Origin: Planctomycetota bacterium | Lineage (GTDB): Bacteria > Planctomycetota > PLA2 > JAEUHO01 | Length of the DNA: 64,000 nucleotides | Assembly (NCBI GenBank): GCA_028281445.1 | Contig: JANQJW010000091.1 | Location: 1-64,000 of the forward strand | Direction: 5' to 3' | In this document: one piece after another, positions 15,865 through 24,856 of the stretch | Layout of the letters: every line of letters begins with the position of its first letter | Numbering within the stretch: the stretch's first letter is position 1 | Notes under the pieces: generated by a model | Seen by the model: only the letters and a program-made list of their open reading frames with translations | What the model was told of the DNA's origin: nothing | Databases searched by the model: none | Program-made: the position numbers and the translations under genes

Positions 15865-17847
15865 TCATTCCGCACCGGTGCGGTCGTGATGCACGGCCAG
15901 CGCCAGCAGCGGGAACTGCGTCGCATAGAGGTGATAGCGCAAGTAGAAGACGCGCGGGAAGCCGGTTCCGGTCCACTGTTCGTCGTACCAGGAGCCGTCT
16001 TCGAGCTGGGTCTTCAGCAGGTAGTCGAGCCCGCGCCGAACAACCTCGGAGTCGAGGTCATCGACGGCGAAGAGGCCAAGCAGCGCCCACGCGGTCTGCG
16101 CCGCGGTGCTCTCCCCGACGCCGCGCGCGCTGGGATCGTCATAGGACAGCAGGGACTCGCCCCAGCCGCCGTCCTCGTTCTGGAACCGGCGCAGCCAGTC
16201 CGCGGCCTTCTGCATCCGCGGATCCTGTGGGTCCTCGCCAACGGCGCGCAGGCCCTGGAGCGCGAGCCACGTGCCGTAGATGTAGTTGACGCCCCAACGG
16301 CCGAACCAGCTCCCGTCCTCTTCCTGCTTGGCGTACATGTAGCCGACGGCGCGGCGCACGGCGGAATCGTCGTTCGCGAAGCCGAGACCGTGCAGAGCCT
16401 CCAGCACGCGGCCGGTGATGTCCTCGCAGCTCGGATCGAGCATCGCGTTGTGGTCGGCGAAGGGGACGTGCGTGAGGTACTCGCGATCGCAGTCCTTGTC
16501 GAAGGCCGCCCAGCCGCCGTCCCTGTTCTGCATCGCCATCAGCCATGTAGTGGCGCGGCGGATGGCGTCCTGGCGCCGCTGCTCCTCCTTCTCGTCCGGG
16601 AAGCGCACCTTCGCCAACGCGAGCAACACCTCGGCGGTGTCGTCGTTGTCGGGATAGAACTCGTTGGCGTACTCGAAGTACCAGCCGCCCGGCTCCACGC
16701 CCTTGACCTTCACGGCCCAGTCGCCGACGTGCGTGACCTCGTGGTCGAGCAGCCACCGTGCGCAACGCAAGGCGTCCGGGTGATCCGATGCGACGCCCGC
16801 TTCCAGCAGGACGTTGAGCACCTGGGCGGTGTCCCAGAGCGCGGAGAAGCAGGGCTGCACCCGCAGCGTGTCGTCTTCTTCGATCTCGAGCTTCTCGAGC
16901 TCGTGGATCTGCTGGACGAGCTCGGGATGGTCCATCGGGTAGCCGAGACAGCGGAACGCGATGATCGTGTTGATGATGGGCGGGAAGATCGCGCCCAGCC
17001 CATCGCTCATCTTCAACCGCTCGAGCGTCCACTGCTCGCAACGCTTGATGCCCCAGCGCCGGAACGGCGTGATGCGGAACTTCTCGGCGAGCTTGAAGAA
17101 CTTGTCCACGCCCGCGAAGAAGCGCGTCCAGCCCGTGCGCTTGCCGGTGTACTTCGTGATGTCCGACGGCCCGGCCGTGTTCTCGATGAGCAGCTCGCGG
17201 ATGTTGGCGTACTCGGGCACCGCACAGTGCGGCTTGTAGGCCGAGATGATCGCGAGCGGCACGACGATCGCGCGCGACCACGAGGACATCTCGTAGATGT
17301 TGAAGGCGAACCACTTGGGAAACAGGATGATCGACGGCGGGACCGTCGGGCACTTGTTCCAGTCGTACTGGCCGAAGATCGACAAGTAGATCTTCGTGAA
17401 CGAGTTGGTCGCCTCGATGCCGCCCATCTCGAGAATCGCGTCGCGCGCCTTCTTCATGTGCGGCGCTTGTGGGTCATCGCCCAGCATCTTCAAGACGAAA
17501 TAGGCCTTCACCGACGCGCTCGGCTCGGGCGGACCACCGGGGTAGATCGCCCAGCCGCCGGTCTCGATCTGCTTGCGGCGGATGTACTCGCCTGCCTTGG
17601 CGATCTTGGGTGCGACCTCGTCGGTGCCCTGCCCCTGAGTTATGCCCGTCCGGCCGATGAAGTGCATGGTGAGCACGTACTCGGACTCGAGGATCGTGTC
17701 GCCCTCGAGTTCCGCGCACCACTCGCCGTCGGCGTCCTGGATCGACCAGAGGTACGAGATGGCATCTCGGACCGCGGCGCGTCCGGACCGCGAGCCGTCC
17801 GCAGCGGCGGCCCGGGATCCCTCCGGCGTGACGGTCGTGTCAGTCAT
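15865..17847 (-). CDS. shc: Squalene-hopene cyclase
   Basis: This enzyme cyclises squalene to hopene/diplopterol at the membrane. The catalytic DxDDTA motif reads DNDDTA at about residues 400-405. Several QW repeats are present, e.g. QNRDGGWAAFD, QEEDGSWFGRWG, QNEDGGWGE and QLEDGSWYDEQW, and the C-terminal GTGFPRVFYLRYHLY segment is characteristic. The length of about 660 aa is full. ATG 17847 is chosen; ATG 17859 and a TTG at 17886 are alternatives with no decisive ribosome-binding site. It is divergent from hpnM with about 200 nt between them, so cyclase and transporter genes may share a control region. Confidence 0.96.
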   Translation of the reverse strand: MTDTTVTPEGSRAAAADGSRSGRAAVRDAISYLWSIQDADGEWCAELEGDTILESEYVLTMHFIGRTGITQGQGTDEVAPKIAKAGEYIRRKQIETGGWAIYPGGPPEPSASVKAYFVLKMLGDDPQAPHMKKARDAILEMGGIEATNSFTKIYLSIFGQYDWNKCPTVPPSIILFPKWFAFNIYEMSSWSRAIVVPLAIISAYKPHCAVPEYANIRELLIENTAGPSDITKYTGKRTGWTRFFAGVDKFFKLAEKFRITPFRRWGIKRCEQWTLERLKMSDGLGAIFPPIINTIIAFRCLGYPMDHPELVQQIHELEKLEIEEDDTLRVQPCFSALWDTAQVLNVLLEAGVASDHPDALRCARWLLDHEVTHVGDWAVKVKGVEPGGWYFEYANEFYPDNDDTAEVLLALAKVRFPDEKEEQRRQDAIRRATTWLMAMQNRDGGWAAFDKDCDREYLTHVPFADHNAMLDPSCEDITGRVLEALHGLGFANDDSAVRRAVGYMYAKQEEDGSWFGRWGVNYIYGTWLALQGLRAVGEDPQDPRMQKAADWLRRFQNEDGGWGESLLSYDDPSARGVGESTAAQTAWALLGLFAVDDLDSEVVRRGLDYLLKTQLEDGSWYDEQWTGTGFPRVFYLRYHLYATQFPLLALAVHHDRTGAE

Positions 17848-18048
17848 CGCACCCAACATTTCCGTCGCCGTCTTCCCGCGAGTCAAGGTTCGTCCACCAA
17901 CAGCGAAGTGACGGCCGAGTGACCTGCGAAGTTTCGTTGCTTTTCGTCCCTAGAAATGGGGGTCTGTGCACCGTCGTCCGAACAGGCGTACGCACGACCC
18001 CCTGGTATCCTTCGCTCGCCGGCAGTTCGACGCCTCTGGAGTCTCCCG

Positions 18049-18699
18049 ATGTCTCGACTTCTCGTCGCGGGCCTGCTCGCAGGCCTCGCGTTCTGTGCGG
18101 CCCCCGGCGCCGCGTCCGCCAACCCGGCCGATGCCGCCAAGGGCACCGCCAAGCCTCCGTCAAAGACAGAGACGGCGACACAGCTCGTCGCGCGCCTGCA
18201 GAGCAAGCTGCTCACGGTGATGCAGCGCGCCAAGCAGCTCGGCTTCGAGGGGCGCCGCAAGGAGCTGGGCCCGATCATCCGTGAGACACACTACATCGCG
18301 GCCATCGCGCGTCTCACCGTCAGCCGCTATTGGAAGAACCTGACCAAGGACCAGCAGAAGCTGCTCGTGAAGACGTTCGGGGACCTGAGCGTCGCCAACT
18401 ATGCCTCGAAGTTCGACGGCTTCAACGGCGAGCGTTTCGCGCGTGTCGCCGAGAAGAAGTCGGGCAAGAGCACGATCGTCCGCACGACGATCACGAAGAC
18501 CAACGGCAAGAAGCACACGCTCGACTACACGCTCCGCCAGGTCAAGGGCAAGTGGCGCATCCTCAACATCACGGCCGACGGCGTCAGCGATCTGGCGACC
18601 AAGAAGGCCGAGTACGGCTCCGTCATGGGCAGCGGCGGCTTCAATGCCCTCATCAACAAGCTGCGCGCCCAGATCAAGCGCTACGAATCGGGCGGCTAG
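18049..18699 (+). CDS. hpnM: MlaC/Ttg2D-like periplasmic lipid-binding protein HpnM
   Basis: This 216-aa exported protein has a signal peptide (residues about 1-24, ending ASA) and the MlaC/toluene-tolerance Ttg2 fold: an N-terminal helical part (LVARLQSKLLTVMQRA), the SRYWKNLTKDQQKLLVKTFG segment, and beta strands around YTLRQVKGKWRILNITADG. HpnM is the family member found beside HpnN in hopanoid clusters. MlaC proteins carry lipids across the periplasm. The start is ATG 18049 with GGAG upstream at good spacing, not the earlier in-frame methionine. It is 15 nt from hpnN and begins the long plus-strand lipid operon. Confidence 0.88.
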   Translation: MSRLLVAGLLAGLAFCAAPGAASANPADAAKGTAKPPSKTETATQLVARLQSKLLTVMQRAKQLGFEGRRKELGPIIRETHYIAAIARLTVSRYWKNLTKDQQKLLVKTFGDLSVANYASKFDGFNGERFARVAEKKSGKSTIVRTTITKTNGKKHTLDYTLRQVKGKWRILNITADGVSDLATKKAEYGSVMGSGGFNALINKLRAQIKRYESGG

Positions 18700-18714
18700 C
18701 GGCGGACGCGCTCC

Positions 18715-21369
18715 GTGAGCGAGGACGATCAACACGATCACGGCTGGCGGCGCTTTCTCGCGCGCTGGGTCGACGGCGTCGCGAAACGCGCCCTCTGGGT
18801 AGCGGTAGCGCTGCTGCTCGTGTCCTACGCCGCGCTCCACGTCACGATCACGAAGATCAAGGTCAACACGAACCGCGAGAAGATGCTCTCGGCGGATCTT
18901 CCGTTCCGAAAGGCGGAGAACCGCCGACACGAGCTGTTCCCCAAGGACGTCGACAATCTCGCGCTGGTGATCGAGGGCGCGACGCCCGAAGACGCACGCG
19001 CCGGCGCACTGGCCCTCGCGGAGCGCTTGCGCGCGCGCGACGATCTCTTCCGCAACGTCTACGTACCGCGCGCGGACAAGTTCCTCGAAGATCGCGGCCT
19101 GCTGTACCTCGACACGGACGAGCTCGAGGATCTCTCCCAGCGCCTCGCCGAGGTGCAGCCGTTCCTTGGACGCCTGACGGGCGATGAGAGCCTCCGCGGC
19201 CTGTTCGACCTGCTGGAGCAGGCGATCGAAGCGGACAAGGACGGCACCGACGTCGACCTGACGCGCGTGGTGGAACGCGTGACCGAAGGCATCGACGCCG
19301 CGCTCGCCGCCGAGCCGTACCGCCTCTCCTGGCAGGCGCTCATGCAGGACGAGCCGCTGACGCGCGACGACGAGCGCCAGTTCATCCTCGCCCAGCCCGT
19401 GCTCGACTATGGCAAGCTCCTGCCCGCGACGAGCGCGCTGGACTTCGTCCGCACTACGGCCGACGACCTCGCGAAGGACGCGGACGCGGGCATCCGCGTG
19501 CGCATCACCGGCGGGCTCGCCATGGCGACGCAGGAGCTGCAGACCGTGAGCCGCGGCGCGGAGTGGTTCGGCCTGGGCGTCTTCCTCGCCATCGGCGTGA
19601 TCCTCTATGCGGGCTTGCGGTCGGGGCGCCTCGTTGCCGCGTCGTTGATCACGCTCGTCGCGGGTCTGGCTTGCACCGCGGGCTTCGCCACGATCGCTAT
19701 CGGCCACCTGAACCTCGTGTCCGTCGCGTTCGGGATCCTCTACATCGGCCTGGGGATCGACTACGCCATCCACCTAACGCTGCGCTACCGCGAGGGCATC
19801 CGTAACGGCCGCGATCACGGCGACGCGCTGCGCCGCGCGGCGCAAGACGTCGGCGGTTCGCTGGTTCTCTGCACGCTCAGCACGGCGCTCGGCTTCTACG
19901 CCTTCGTGCCGACCGCCTACTCCGGCGTCTCGGAGCTCGGGTTGATTTCGGGCACGGGCATGTTCATCAGCTTGTTCCTCAACCTGACGCTGCTGCCAGC
20001 ACTGCTGACGCTGATGCCGCTGCGCTCGGTGAAGGCGCGCGAGACGCGCGAGCACGGCCCGCTCTACGAGTCCGTGACGACCTTCCCCGTCCGGCGCCAC
20101 CGCCCCATCCTCGTCGCGAGCGTCATCCTCGGACTAGCCGGCTCGATGATCATCCCGAGGATCCGATTCGACTGGAATCCGCTGAACCTGCGCGACCGGT
20201 CGACGGAGTCCGTCGCGACCTTCGACGAACTGCTCCGTACGAGCGAGACGCCGCCCTGGAACCTCGACATCCTCGCAGCGGACGCCGGCACGGCGCGGGC
20301 GACGGCAGAACGCGTGAAGGCACTGCCGGAGGTCGACAAGGCCATTCACGTCGAGAGCTTCGTGCCAGACGACCAGGACGAGAAGCTGATCGTCATCGAG
20401 GACACCGCGCTGATCCTCGGACTCGACGTGCTCTCCCCCGGTGCCACGGATGCGCCCAATGTGGCAGACAACGTGGCGGCGGCGAGATCCCTGCGCGAAG
20501 CGCTTGCGGCCTACGGGCAGCGCACAACAGGCGGCACGGACCGCGAGGCGGCCGCGAAGCTCGCATCCACGCTGCAGCGGCTGGAGGCGCGCACGGAGCC
20601 GGCGCTCTTCGACAAGCTCTCGGTGAGCCTGCTCGCCACGTTGCCCGCCAACATGCAGCGGCTGCGCACCTCGCTCGAAACCGAGGGCTTCGCGCGGAGC
20701 GACCTGCCGGCCCATCTCGTTGATCGCTGGGTGGCCACAGACGGTACGCATCGCGTTCAGGTCTACGCGAAGAAGGACCTGTCGGATCCGGACGCGTTGG
20801 AGGCCTTCGTCGACGCGACGCGCGCTGTGGCACCGAACGCATCAGGCAGTCCGGTCGTGATGCTCGAGTCCGGTCGCGCGGTGGCCGGTGCGTTTCGGCA
20901 GGCACTCCTGGTGGCGGTCATCGCGACGGGCCTCGTGCTCTTGCTGATGCTGCGCAACCTCGTGGACGTGCTCTTCGTGATCGTGCCGCTCTTGCTGGCC
21001 GCCGTGCTCACCGCCGCGTCCATGATCCTGCTGAAGGTGCCGTTCAACTTCGCCAACGTGATCGCGTTGCCGTTGCTGCTCGGCATCGGTGTCGACGACG
21101 GCATCCACATGGTCGACCGCGCGCGCCACGGTCTCGGCGGCGGTGACGTGAACCCGCTGCAGACGAGCACGGCGCGAGGCGTGATCTTCACGACGCTGAC
21201 GACGTCGGTGAGCTTCGGCCAGCTCGCGCTCTCACCGCACCCCGGCACGGCCAGCCTCGGCCTCCTGCTCAGCAGCGGCATGGGCTTCCTGCTGCTCTCG
21301 ACGCTCGTCGTGATTCCGGCGTTGTTGGCATGGTCGGCAAAGCGTTCGCAGGAGACGAGTGCGGCGTGA
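18715..21369 (+). CDS. hpnN: Hopanoid transporter HpnN (RND/MMPL family)
   Basis: This is an 884-aa resistance-nodulation-division type exporter. It has about 12 membrane segments arranged 1+5 and 1+5 with two large periplasmic loops. The half-repeat signature is visible twice: LYIGLGIDYAIHLTLRYREG in the first half and LPLLLGIGVDDGIHMVDRARHG in the second, each with the acidic residues of the transport helices. HpnN moves hopanoids from the inner to the outer membrane. The start is GTG 18715. The stop overlaps the next gene in a GTGA. Lying between hpnM and mlaA, it is embedded in a lipid-trafficking run. Confidence 0.92.
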   Translation: MSEDDQHDHGWRRFLARWVDGVAKRALWVAVALLLVSYAALHVTITKIKVNTNREKMLSADLPFRKAENRRHELFPKDVDNLALVIEGATPEDARAGALALAERLRARDDLFRNVYVPRADKFLEDRGLLYLDTDELEDLSQRLAEVQPFLGRLTGDESLRGLFDLLEQAIEADKDGTDVDLTRVVERVTEGIDAALAAEPYRLSWQALMQDEPLTRDDERQFILAQPVLDYGKLLPATSALDFVRTTADDLAKDADAGIRVRITGGLAMATQELQTVSRGAEWFGLGVFLAIGVILYAGLRSGRLVAASLITLVAGLACTAGFATIAIGHLNLVSVAFGILYIGLGIDYAIHLTLRYREGIRNGRDHGDALRRAAQDVGGSLVLCTLSTALGFYAFVPTAYSGVSELGLISGTGMFISLFLNLTLLPALLTLMPLRSVKARETREHGPLYESVTTFPVRRHRPILVASVILGLAGSMIIPRIRFDWNPLNLRDRSTESVATFDELLRTSETPPWNLDILAADAGTARATAERVKALPEVDKAIHVESFVPDDQDEKLIVIEDTALILGLDVLSPGATDAPNVADNVAAARSLREALAAYGQRTTGGTDREAAAKLASTLQRLEARTEPALFDKLSVSLLATLPANMQRLRTSLETEGFARSDLPAHLVDRWVATDGTHRVQVYAKKDLSDPDALEAFVDATRAVAPNASGSPVVMLESGRAVAGAFRQALLVAVIATGLVLLLMLRNLVDVLFVIVPLLLAAVLTAASMILLKVPFNFANVIALPLLLGIGVDDGIHMVDRARHGLGGGDVNPLQTSTARGVIFTTLTTSVSFGQLALSPHPGTASLGLLLSSGMGFLLLSTLVVIPALLAWSAKRSQETSAA

Positions 21370-22421
21370 GTACGATGAACCGGAGGAGGCAGGGCTTGGC
21401 TCGATTCGCGGCAATCCTGCTGCTCGTCCTGCCGTGCGGCGGTTGCCGCCAGCTCGACCAGCGCCTGTTCGACATGAACATGGGGCTGGCGACGCACGTC
21501 TTCCAGCCGGTGTCGCGGGCGTATCAGAAGGTCGTCCCCAAGCCCATTCGCTCGGGCCTCCGCAACGTGAGCGACAACCTGCGCTACACCGACGTCATGG
21601 TGCAGAACGCCTTGCAAGGCAAGGTCGATCGCGCGTTCTCCGACGCCGGACGCATGGCGATCAACTGGGTCTGCTTCTTCGGTCTCTTCGATGCGGCCAC
21701 CGACATCGGCATTCCGAAGTACGACGAGGACTTCGGCCAGACGCTGGGCTTCCACGGCGTGGCGCCGGGCCCGTACTTCAACATGCCGTTCTTCGGCCCC
21801 ACCACGCTCCGTGACGTATGGCAGTACCCCGCGCGAATCGCGACGAACCCGATGACCTGGGGCGTCGACAACGCCGCCATCACCTGGACCACGGCCGTCG
21901 TGACGTACTTCTTCCAGCGCTTCGACGATGTGGAGAATCTCGACCCGGTTCTCGAAGCGGTCGACCCGTACGAGTTCACGAAGAAGGCCTTCCTGGAGCG
22001 CCGCGAGTTCCTCATCCACGACGGCAATCCGCCCAAGAAGGCCGAAGACGACGCGGAGATCGACGAGGCGCTGGAGGGGCTGGAGGACCTCGAAGACGGC
22101 GACATGGAGGGTCTCGACGACTTCGAGGGCCTCGATGATCTGGAGGAGAGCGGCGACGAAGGTACGAACGGCGATCTGGATGATCTCGAGGGGCTCGATG
22201 ATCTGGAGGACGAAGGCGCCTTCCCGGGCGAAGATGGCGGCGCCGCAGGCCCTGAGCGAGTCGAAGGGCTTCCCCCGCCGAAGATCATCCGACGCAGCGA
22301 GCGCATTCGCGACGTCATCGGGCCCCGCCGGCGTACGGCACCGGGCATCGATTGGTCCCAGGTCGAGACCCCGAAGAGCAGCAACCCGCAGCTGCCACCG
22401 CCCGTCGTGAGAAAGCGATGA
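21366..22421 (+). CDS. mlaA: MlaA/VacJ-like outer-membrane lipid protein with acidic C-terminal repeats
   Basis: The N-terminal two thirds match MlaA, the outer-membrane component that removes misplaced phospholipids: FDMNMGLATHVFQPVSRAY, then NAL.GKVDRAFSDAGR, IGIPKYDEDFGQTLG, and GPTTLRDVWQYPA. The export signal is present but the cysteine context (PCGGC) is a poor lipobox. The GTG at 21366 overlaps the hpnN stop (GTGA); ATG 21375 is the alternative. After residue about 230 a strongly acidic repeat region appears, built on L-E/D-D-L-E units (GLEDLEDGDMEGLDD and similar), followed by a basic/proline tail. The acidic extension is not part of classical MlaA. It shares its stop with the next start (ATGA). 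Confidence 0.85.
   Translation: MSTMNRRRQGLARFAAILLLVLPCGGCRQLDQRLFDMNMGLATHVFQPVSRAYQKVVPKPIRSGLRNVSDNLRYTDVMVQNALQGKVDRAFSDAGRMAINWVCFFGLFDAATDIGIPKYDEDFGQTLGFHGVAPGPYFNMPFFGPTTLRDVWQYPARIATNPMTWGVDNAAITWTTAVVTYFFQRFDDVENLDPVLEAVDPYEFTKKAFLERREFLIHDGNPPKKAEDDAEIDEALEGLEDLEDGDMEGLDDFEGLDDLEESGDEGTNGDLDDLEGLDDLEDEGAFPGEDGGAAGPERVEGLPPPKIIRRSERIRDVIGPRRRTAPGIDWSQVETPKSSNPQLPPPVVRKR
22066..22220 (+). repeat. Internal acidic repeats of the mlaA-like gene
   Basis: Short repeats of the type ctcgatgatctggagga encode several GLDDLE/LEDLED-like units. Copies are imperfect but share codons, which suggests recent expansion by slippage rather than ancient domain structure. Confidence 0.55.
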
Positions 22422-23443
22422 AACTGCGCCGCGCCTACAACGTCCTGAGCTGGATTGCCGGCATCGCCGGCGTCGGGCTCTTCGTCTGGCTGTTCAGCTC
22501 GACGGACGTGGTCGGATCCCTCGCCTCGCTGCCGCCCGTGCTGTGGCTCTCGATCCCGCTCTACTTCGTGCCGCTGGCGGCCGCGGTCATCGGCGTGGCG
22601 AAGTCGATTCCCACCGCATCGGGCTCGCGCATCCCGCCGTTCTTCCCGCTGTTCACAATCCGGCTCGCGGGGGAAGCGGTGAACAACGGGCTCGCGTCGG
22701 CCTACATCGCCGGTGAGCCGGTGAAGGGTCTCCTTGCCGTGCGCTACGGCGTCCGTCCGCGTTCCGGCCTGGCCCTCGCCATGATCGGCAAGACGACGAA
22801 CATGGCGGGCGAGCTGTTGTGGCTCATCCTCGGCATCGTCGTGGCCGCGGCGATGTTCGGTGGCGGGACGCCTGTCGTGTCCATGCTGGTCACGATCACG
22901 GTTGTCGGCGGCGTCATCGTCGCGCTCGGGATCATCGTGCAGCAGAACCGCTTCCTCGGTCGCGGCATGCGCCTCATCCAGGCGATCCGCCTCGGCCCGC
23001 GCAAGCTCTGGGATCGTGCGTTGCCCGCCGCCGACGCGATCGACGACGAGATCAAGAGCTACTACAAGACGCAGCGCGGCGACTTCGTGGCCGCCGTGTT
23101 CTGGGGTGCGATGAACTGGCTGCTCGGCACGTTCGAGATCTGGGCCTTCCTCGTACTCGCGACGGACGTTCCGAATCCACTCGCCCTGGCACTGGTGCTC
23201 GAGTGCGGCATCGCCGTCGTGAAGGCGGCAAGCTTCATCGTGCCCGCCTCGATCGGCGCCCAGGAGGGTGGCATCGTGTGGCTGTTCGGCGCGACCGGCA
23301 TCGGCGCGGAGATGGGCATGACCTACGCCGTCTTCCGGCGCTTCCGCGAGATGATCTGGATCGGGCTGGGCTTCCTGGCGCTCTGGTGGCACCTGCGTCG
23401 CGGCGCAGCGCTCCGCGTCGAGCCCCAGGCGAGCGCGAGCTGA
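22418..23443 (+). CDS. HpnL-like flippase-fold membrane protein (LPG synthase TM family)
   Basis: This integral membrane protein of 341 aa has about 8 hydrophobic segments and the family features of the UPF0104/lysylphosphatidylglycerol synthase transmembrane superfamily: PLFTIRLAGEAVNN, MIGKTTNMAGELLW, and the C-terminal IVPASIGAQEGGIVWLF. HpnL of hopanoid clusters belongs to this superfamily. Its role is unproven, but lipid or lipid-precursor translocation is commonly suggested. The ATG overlaps the mlaA stop in an ATGA, showing tight coupling. No catalytic aminoacyltransferase domain is attached. The identity as HpnL rather than another member of the superfamily rests on gene context. Confidence 0.78.
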   Translation: MKLRRAYNVLSWIAGIAGVGLFVWLFSSTDVVGSLASLPPVLWLSIPLYFVPLAAAVIGVAKSIPTASGSRIPPFFPLFTIRLAGEAVNNGLASAYIAGEPVKGLLAVRYGVRPRSGLALAMIGKTTNMAGELLWLILGIVVAAAMFGGGTPVVSMLVTITVVGGVIVALGIIVQQNRFLGRGMRLIQAIRLGPRKLWDRALPAADAIDDEIKSYYKTQRGDFVAAVFWGAMNWLLGTFEIWAFLVLATDVPNPLALALVLECGIAVVKAASFIVPASIGAQEGGIVWLFGATGIGAEMGMTYAVFRRFREMIWIGLGFLALWWHLRRGAALRVEPQASAS

Positions 23444-23492
23444 CCGGAGCCTGTCCATCACCAACGACGCACCGAGATCCGTACGCACCGCC

Positions 23493-24845
23493 GTGATCGT
23501 CGCCGCCGGCAAGGGCACGCGGCTCGAAGGCGGTGACGACATCCCGAAGCCGCTCCAGCGCGTTGTACGGGTTCCGCTCATCGCGCGCGTGATGCGCTCG
23601 GCAGCGCAAGCTGGCATCCGGCGCTTCATCGTCGTCATCGGCTTCCGCGCCGACGACATGCGCCGGGCACTACCGGCCTGCGTGCCGGCAGACTGCGAGC
23701 TCGAGCTGATCGAGAACCCGCGCTTCGACGATCCCAACGGCGTCTCGCTGGCGGCCGGCGTCGCGGATCTCGAGGAGCCGTTCGCGCTCCTCATGGCAGA
23801 TCACCTCTTCACACCGGATCGGCTTCGCGCAGCACGCGAGCAGTACGCGCGGACGGGACGCAACCTGCTCGTCGTCGAGTCGAAGGCGACCTTCGACGGC
23901 GACCTCGACGACGCCACGCTCGTACGGATCGAAGGCGAGCGCATCACGGCGATCAACAAGCACCTCGACGAGTACGACGCGATCGACACCGGCATGTTCG
24001 TCCTCGATGCCCCCGCCGTGCGCGACGCGCTTGCACGCGCCGGTGAAGCACCCAGCATCTCCGACGGCATGCGCGGGCTCGCGGAAGCCGGCGTGTTCGA
24101 TGCCTTCGAGATGGCCACGGGTCACTGGCAAGACGTGGACACGCCCGAAGACATTCAAGCCGCCGAACGAATGCTCTATGCCGCGCTGCGCAAGCCCAAC
24201 GACGGCTTCCTCGCAACGCACGTCAACCGGCGCATCAGCCTCGCCCTGAGCACACGCATCTGGCGCTTCGGTGTAACGCCGAACATCTCCACGGTGCTCA
24301 CGCTGTTCATCGGACTGGCCGCGGGCTGGGCGTTCGCCCAGAGCAGCGGCGTGGTCTGGGGGTTGATCGGCGCCACGCTGTTCCAGCTGCAGTCGATCCT
24401 CGACGGGGTCGACGGGGAGCTTGCGCGCCTGCTGCACAAGGAGAGCCGGCTCGGATTCTGGCTCGATGTCGTGTGCGACAACCTCACGCACATGGCCGTG
24501 TTCGGCGGCATTGCGCTGGGCCAGATCGTCGACGGCCCGCCGGGCCCCTGGGAGGTCCTCGGCATCATGGCCGTCGCGGGCGTTGCGGTGAGCTTCCTCG
24601 TCACCGCGCCATTGATCAACCAGCCGCGCCGTAAAGGTGCGGGCAAGCCCGGGGCGCTCGAGAAGATCGCGGACGGGCTGGCCCGCCGGGACTTCACCTA
24701 CCTGCTTTTTCCGCTCGCCGCCTTGCGCTGGCTGGGAGGATTTCTGTGGGCCGCCGCGATCGGAACTTGGGTCTACGCGGCCATCATCTGGGGTTTGCGG
24801 TGGAACGCGCGGCGCCGGCTCGCGGCCGACACCGCTTCGATGTGA
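23493..24845 (+). CDS. Nucleotidyltransferase / CDP-alcohol phosphotransferase fusion (IPCT-DIPPS-like)
   Basis: This bifunctional protein has 450 aa. Residues 1-235 form a MobA/RmlA-type nucleotidyltransferase with AAGKGTR (4-10), PKP at 18-20 and the metal-binding MADH (101-104). Residues about 240-450 form a membrane CDP-alcohol phosphatidyltransferase with a perfect D-G-x2-A-R-x8-G-x3-D-x3-D signature (D307, G308, A311, R312, G321, D325, D329). This order is that of the inositol-1-phosphate cytidylyltransferase/di-myo-inositol-phosphate-phosphate synthase fusion. The nearby inositol-1-phosphate synthase supports inositol as substrate. GTG 23493 is used; the frame is open upstream and a CTG at 23451 would restore the first strand. 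The actual product (inositol lipid or DIP-type solute) is not settled by the sequence. Confidence 0.8.
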   Translation: MIVAAGKGTRLEGGDDIPKPLQRVVRVPLIARVMRSAAQAGIRRFIVVIGFRADDMRRALPACVPADCELELIENPRFDDPNGVSLAAGVADLEEPFALLMADHLFTPDRLRAAREQYARTGRNLLVVESKATFDGDLDDATLVRIEGERITAINKHLDEYDAIDTGMFVLDAPAVRDALARAGEAPSISDGMRGLAEAGVFDAFEMATGHWQDVDTPEDIQAAERMLYAALRKPNDGFLATHVNRRISLALSTRIWRFGVTPNISTVLTLFIGLAAGWAFAQSSGVVWGLIGATLFQLQSILDGVDGELARLLHKESRLGFWLDVVCDNLTHMAVFGGIALGQIVDGPPGPWEVLGIMAVAGVAVSFLVTAPLINQPRRKGAGKPGALEKIADGLARRDFTYLLFPLAALRWLGGFLWAAAIGTWVYAAIIWGLRWNARRRLAADTASM

Positions 24846-24856
24846 GAATAGGTGCC

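Noticed and set aside
15673..17922. A 749-codon open frame on the plus strand opposite the hopene cyclase
   Set aside because: The composition is that of an antisense shadow in GC-rich DNA (Arg/Leu/Val-rich, no domain), and the minus strand carries all cyclase motifs.
18160..19773. A 537-codon minus-strand frame opposite hpnM/hpnN
   Set aside because: Shadow of GC-rich codons; no similarity or start signals.
21366..21440. MlaA as a confirmed lipoprotein
   Set aside because: The cysteine context PCGGC is a poor lipobox, so lipidation is not claimed.
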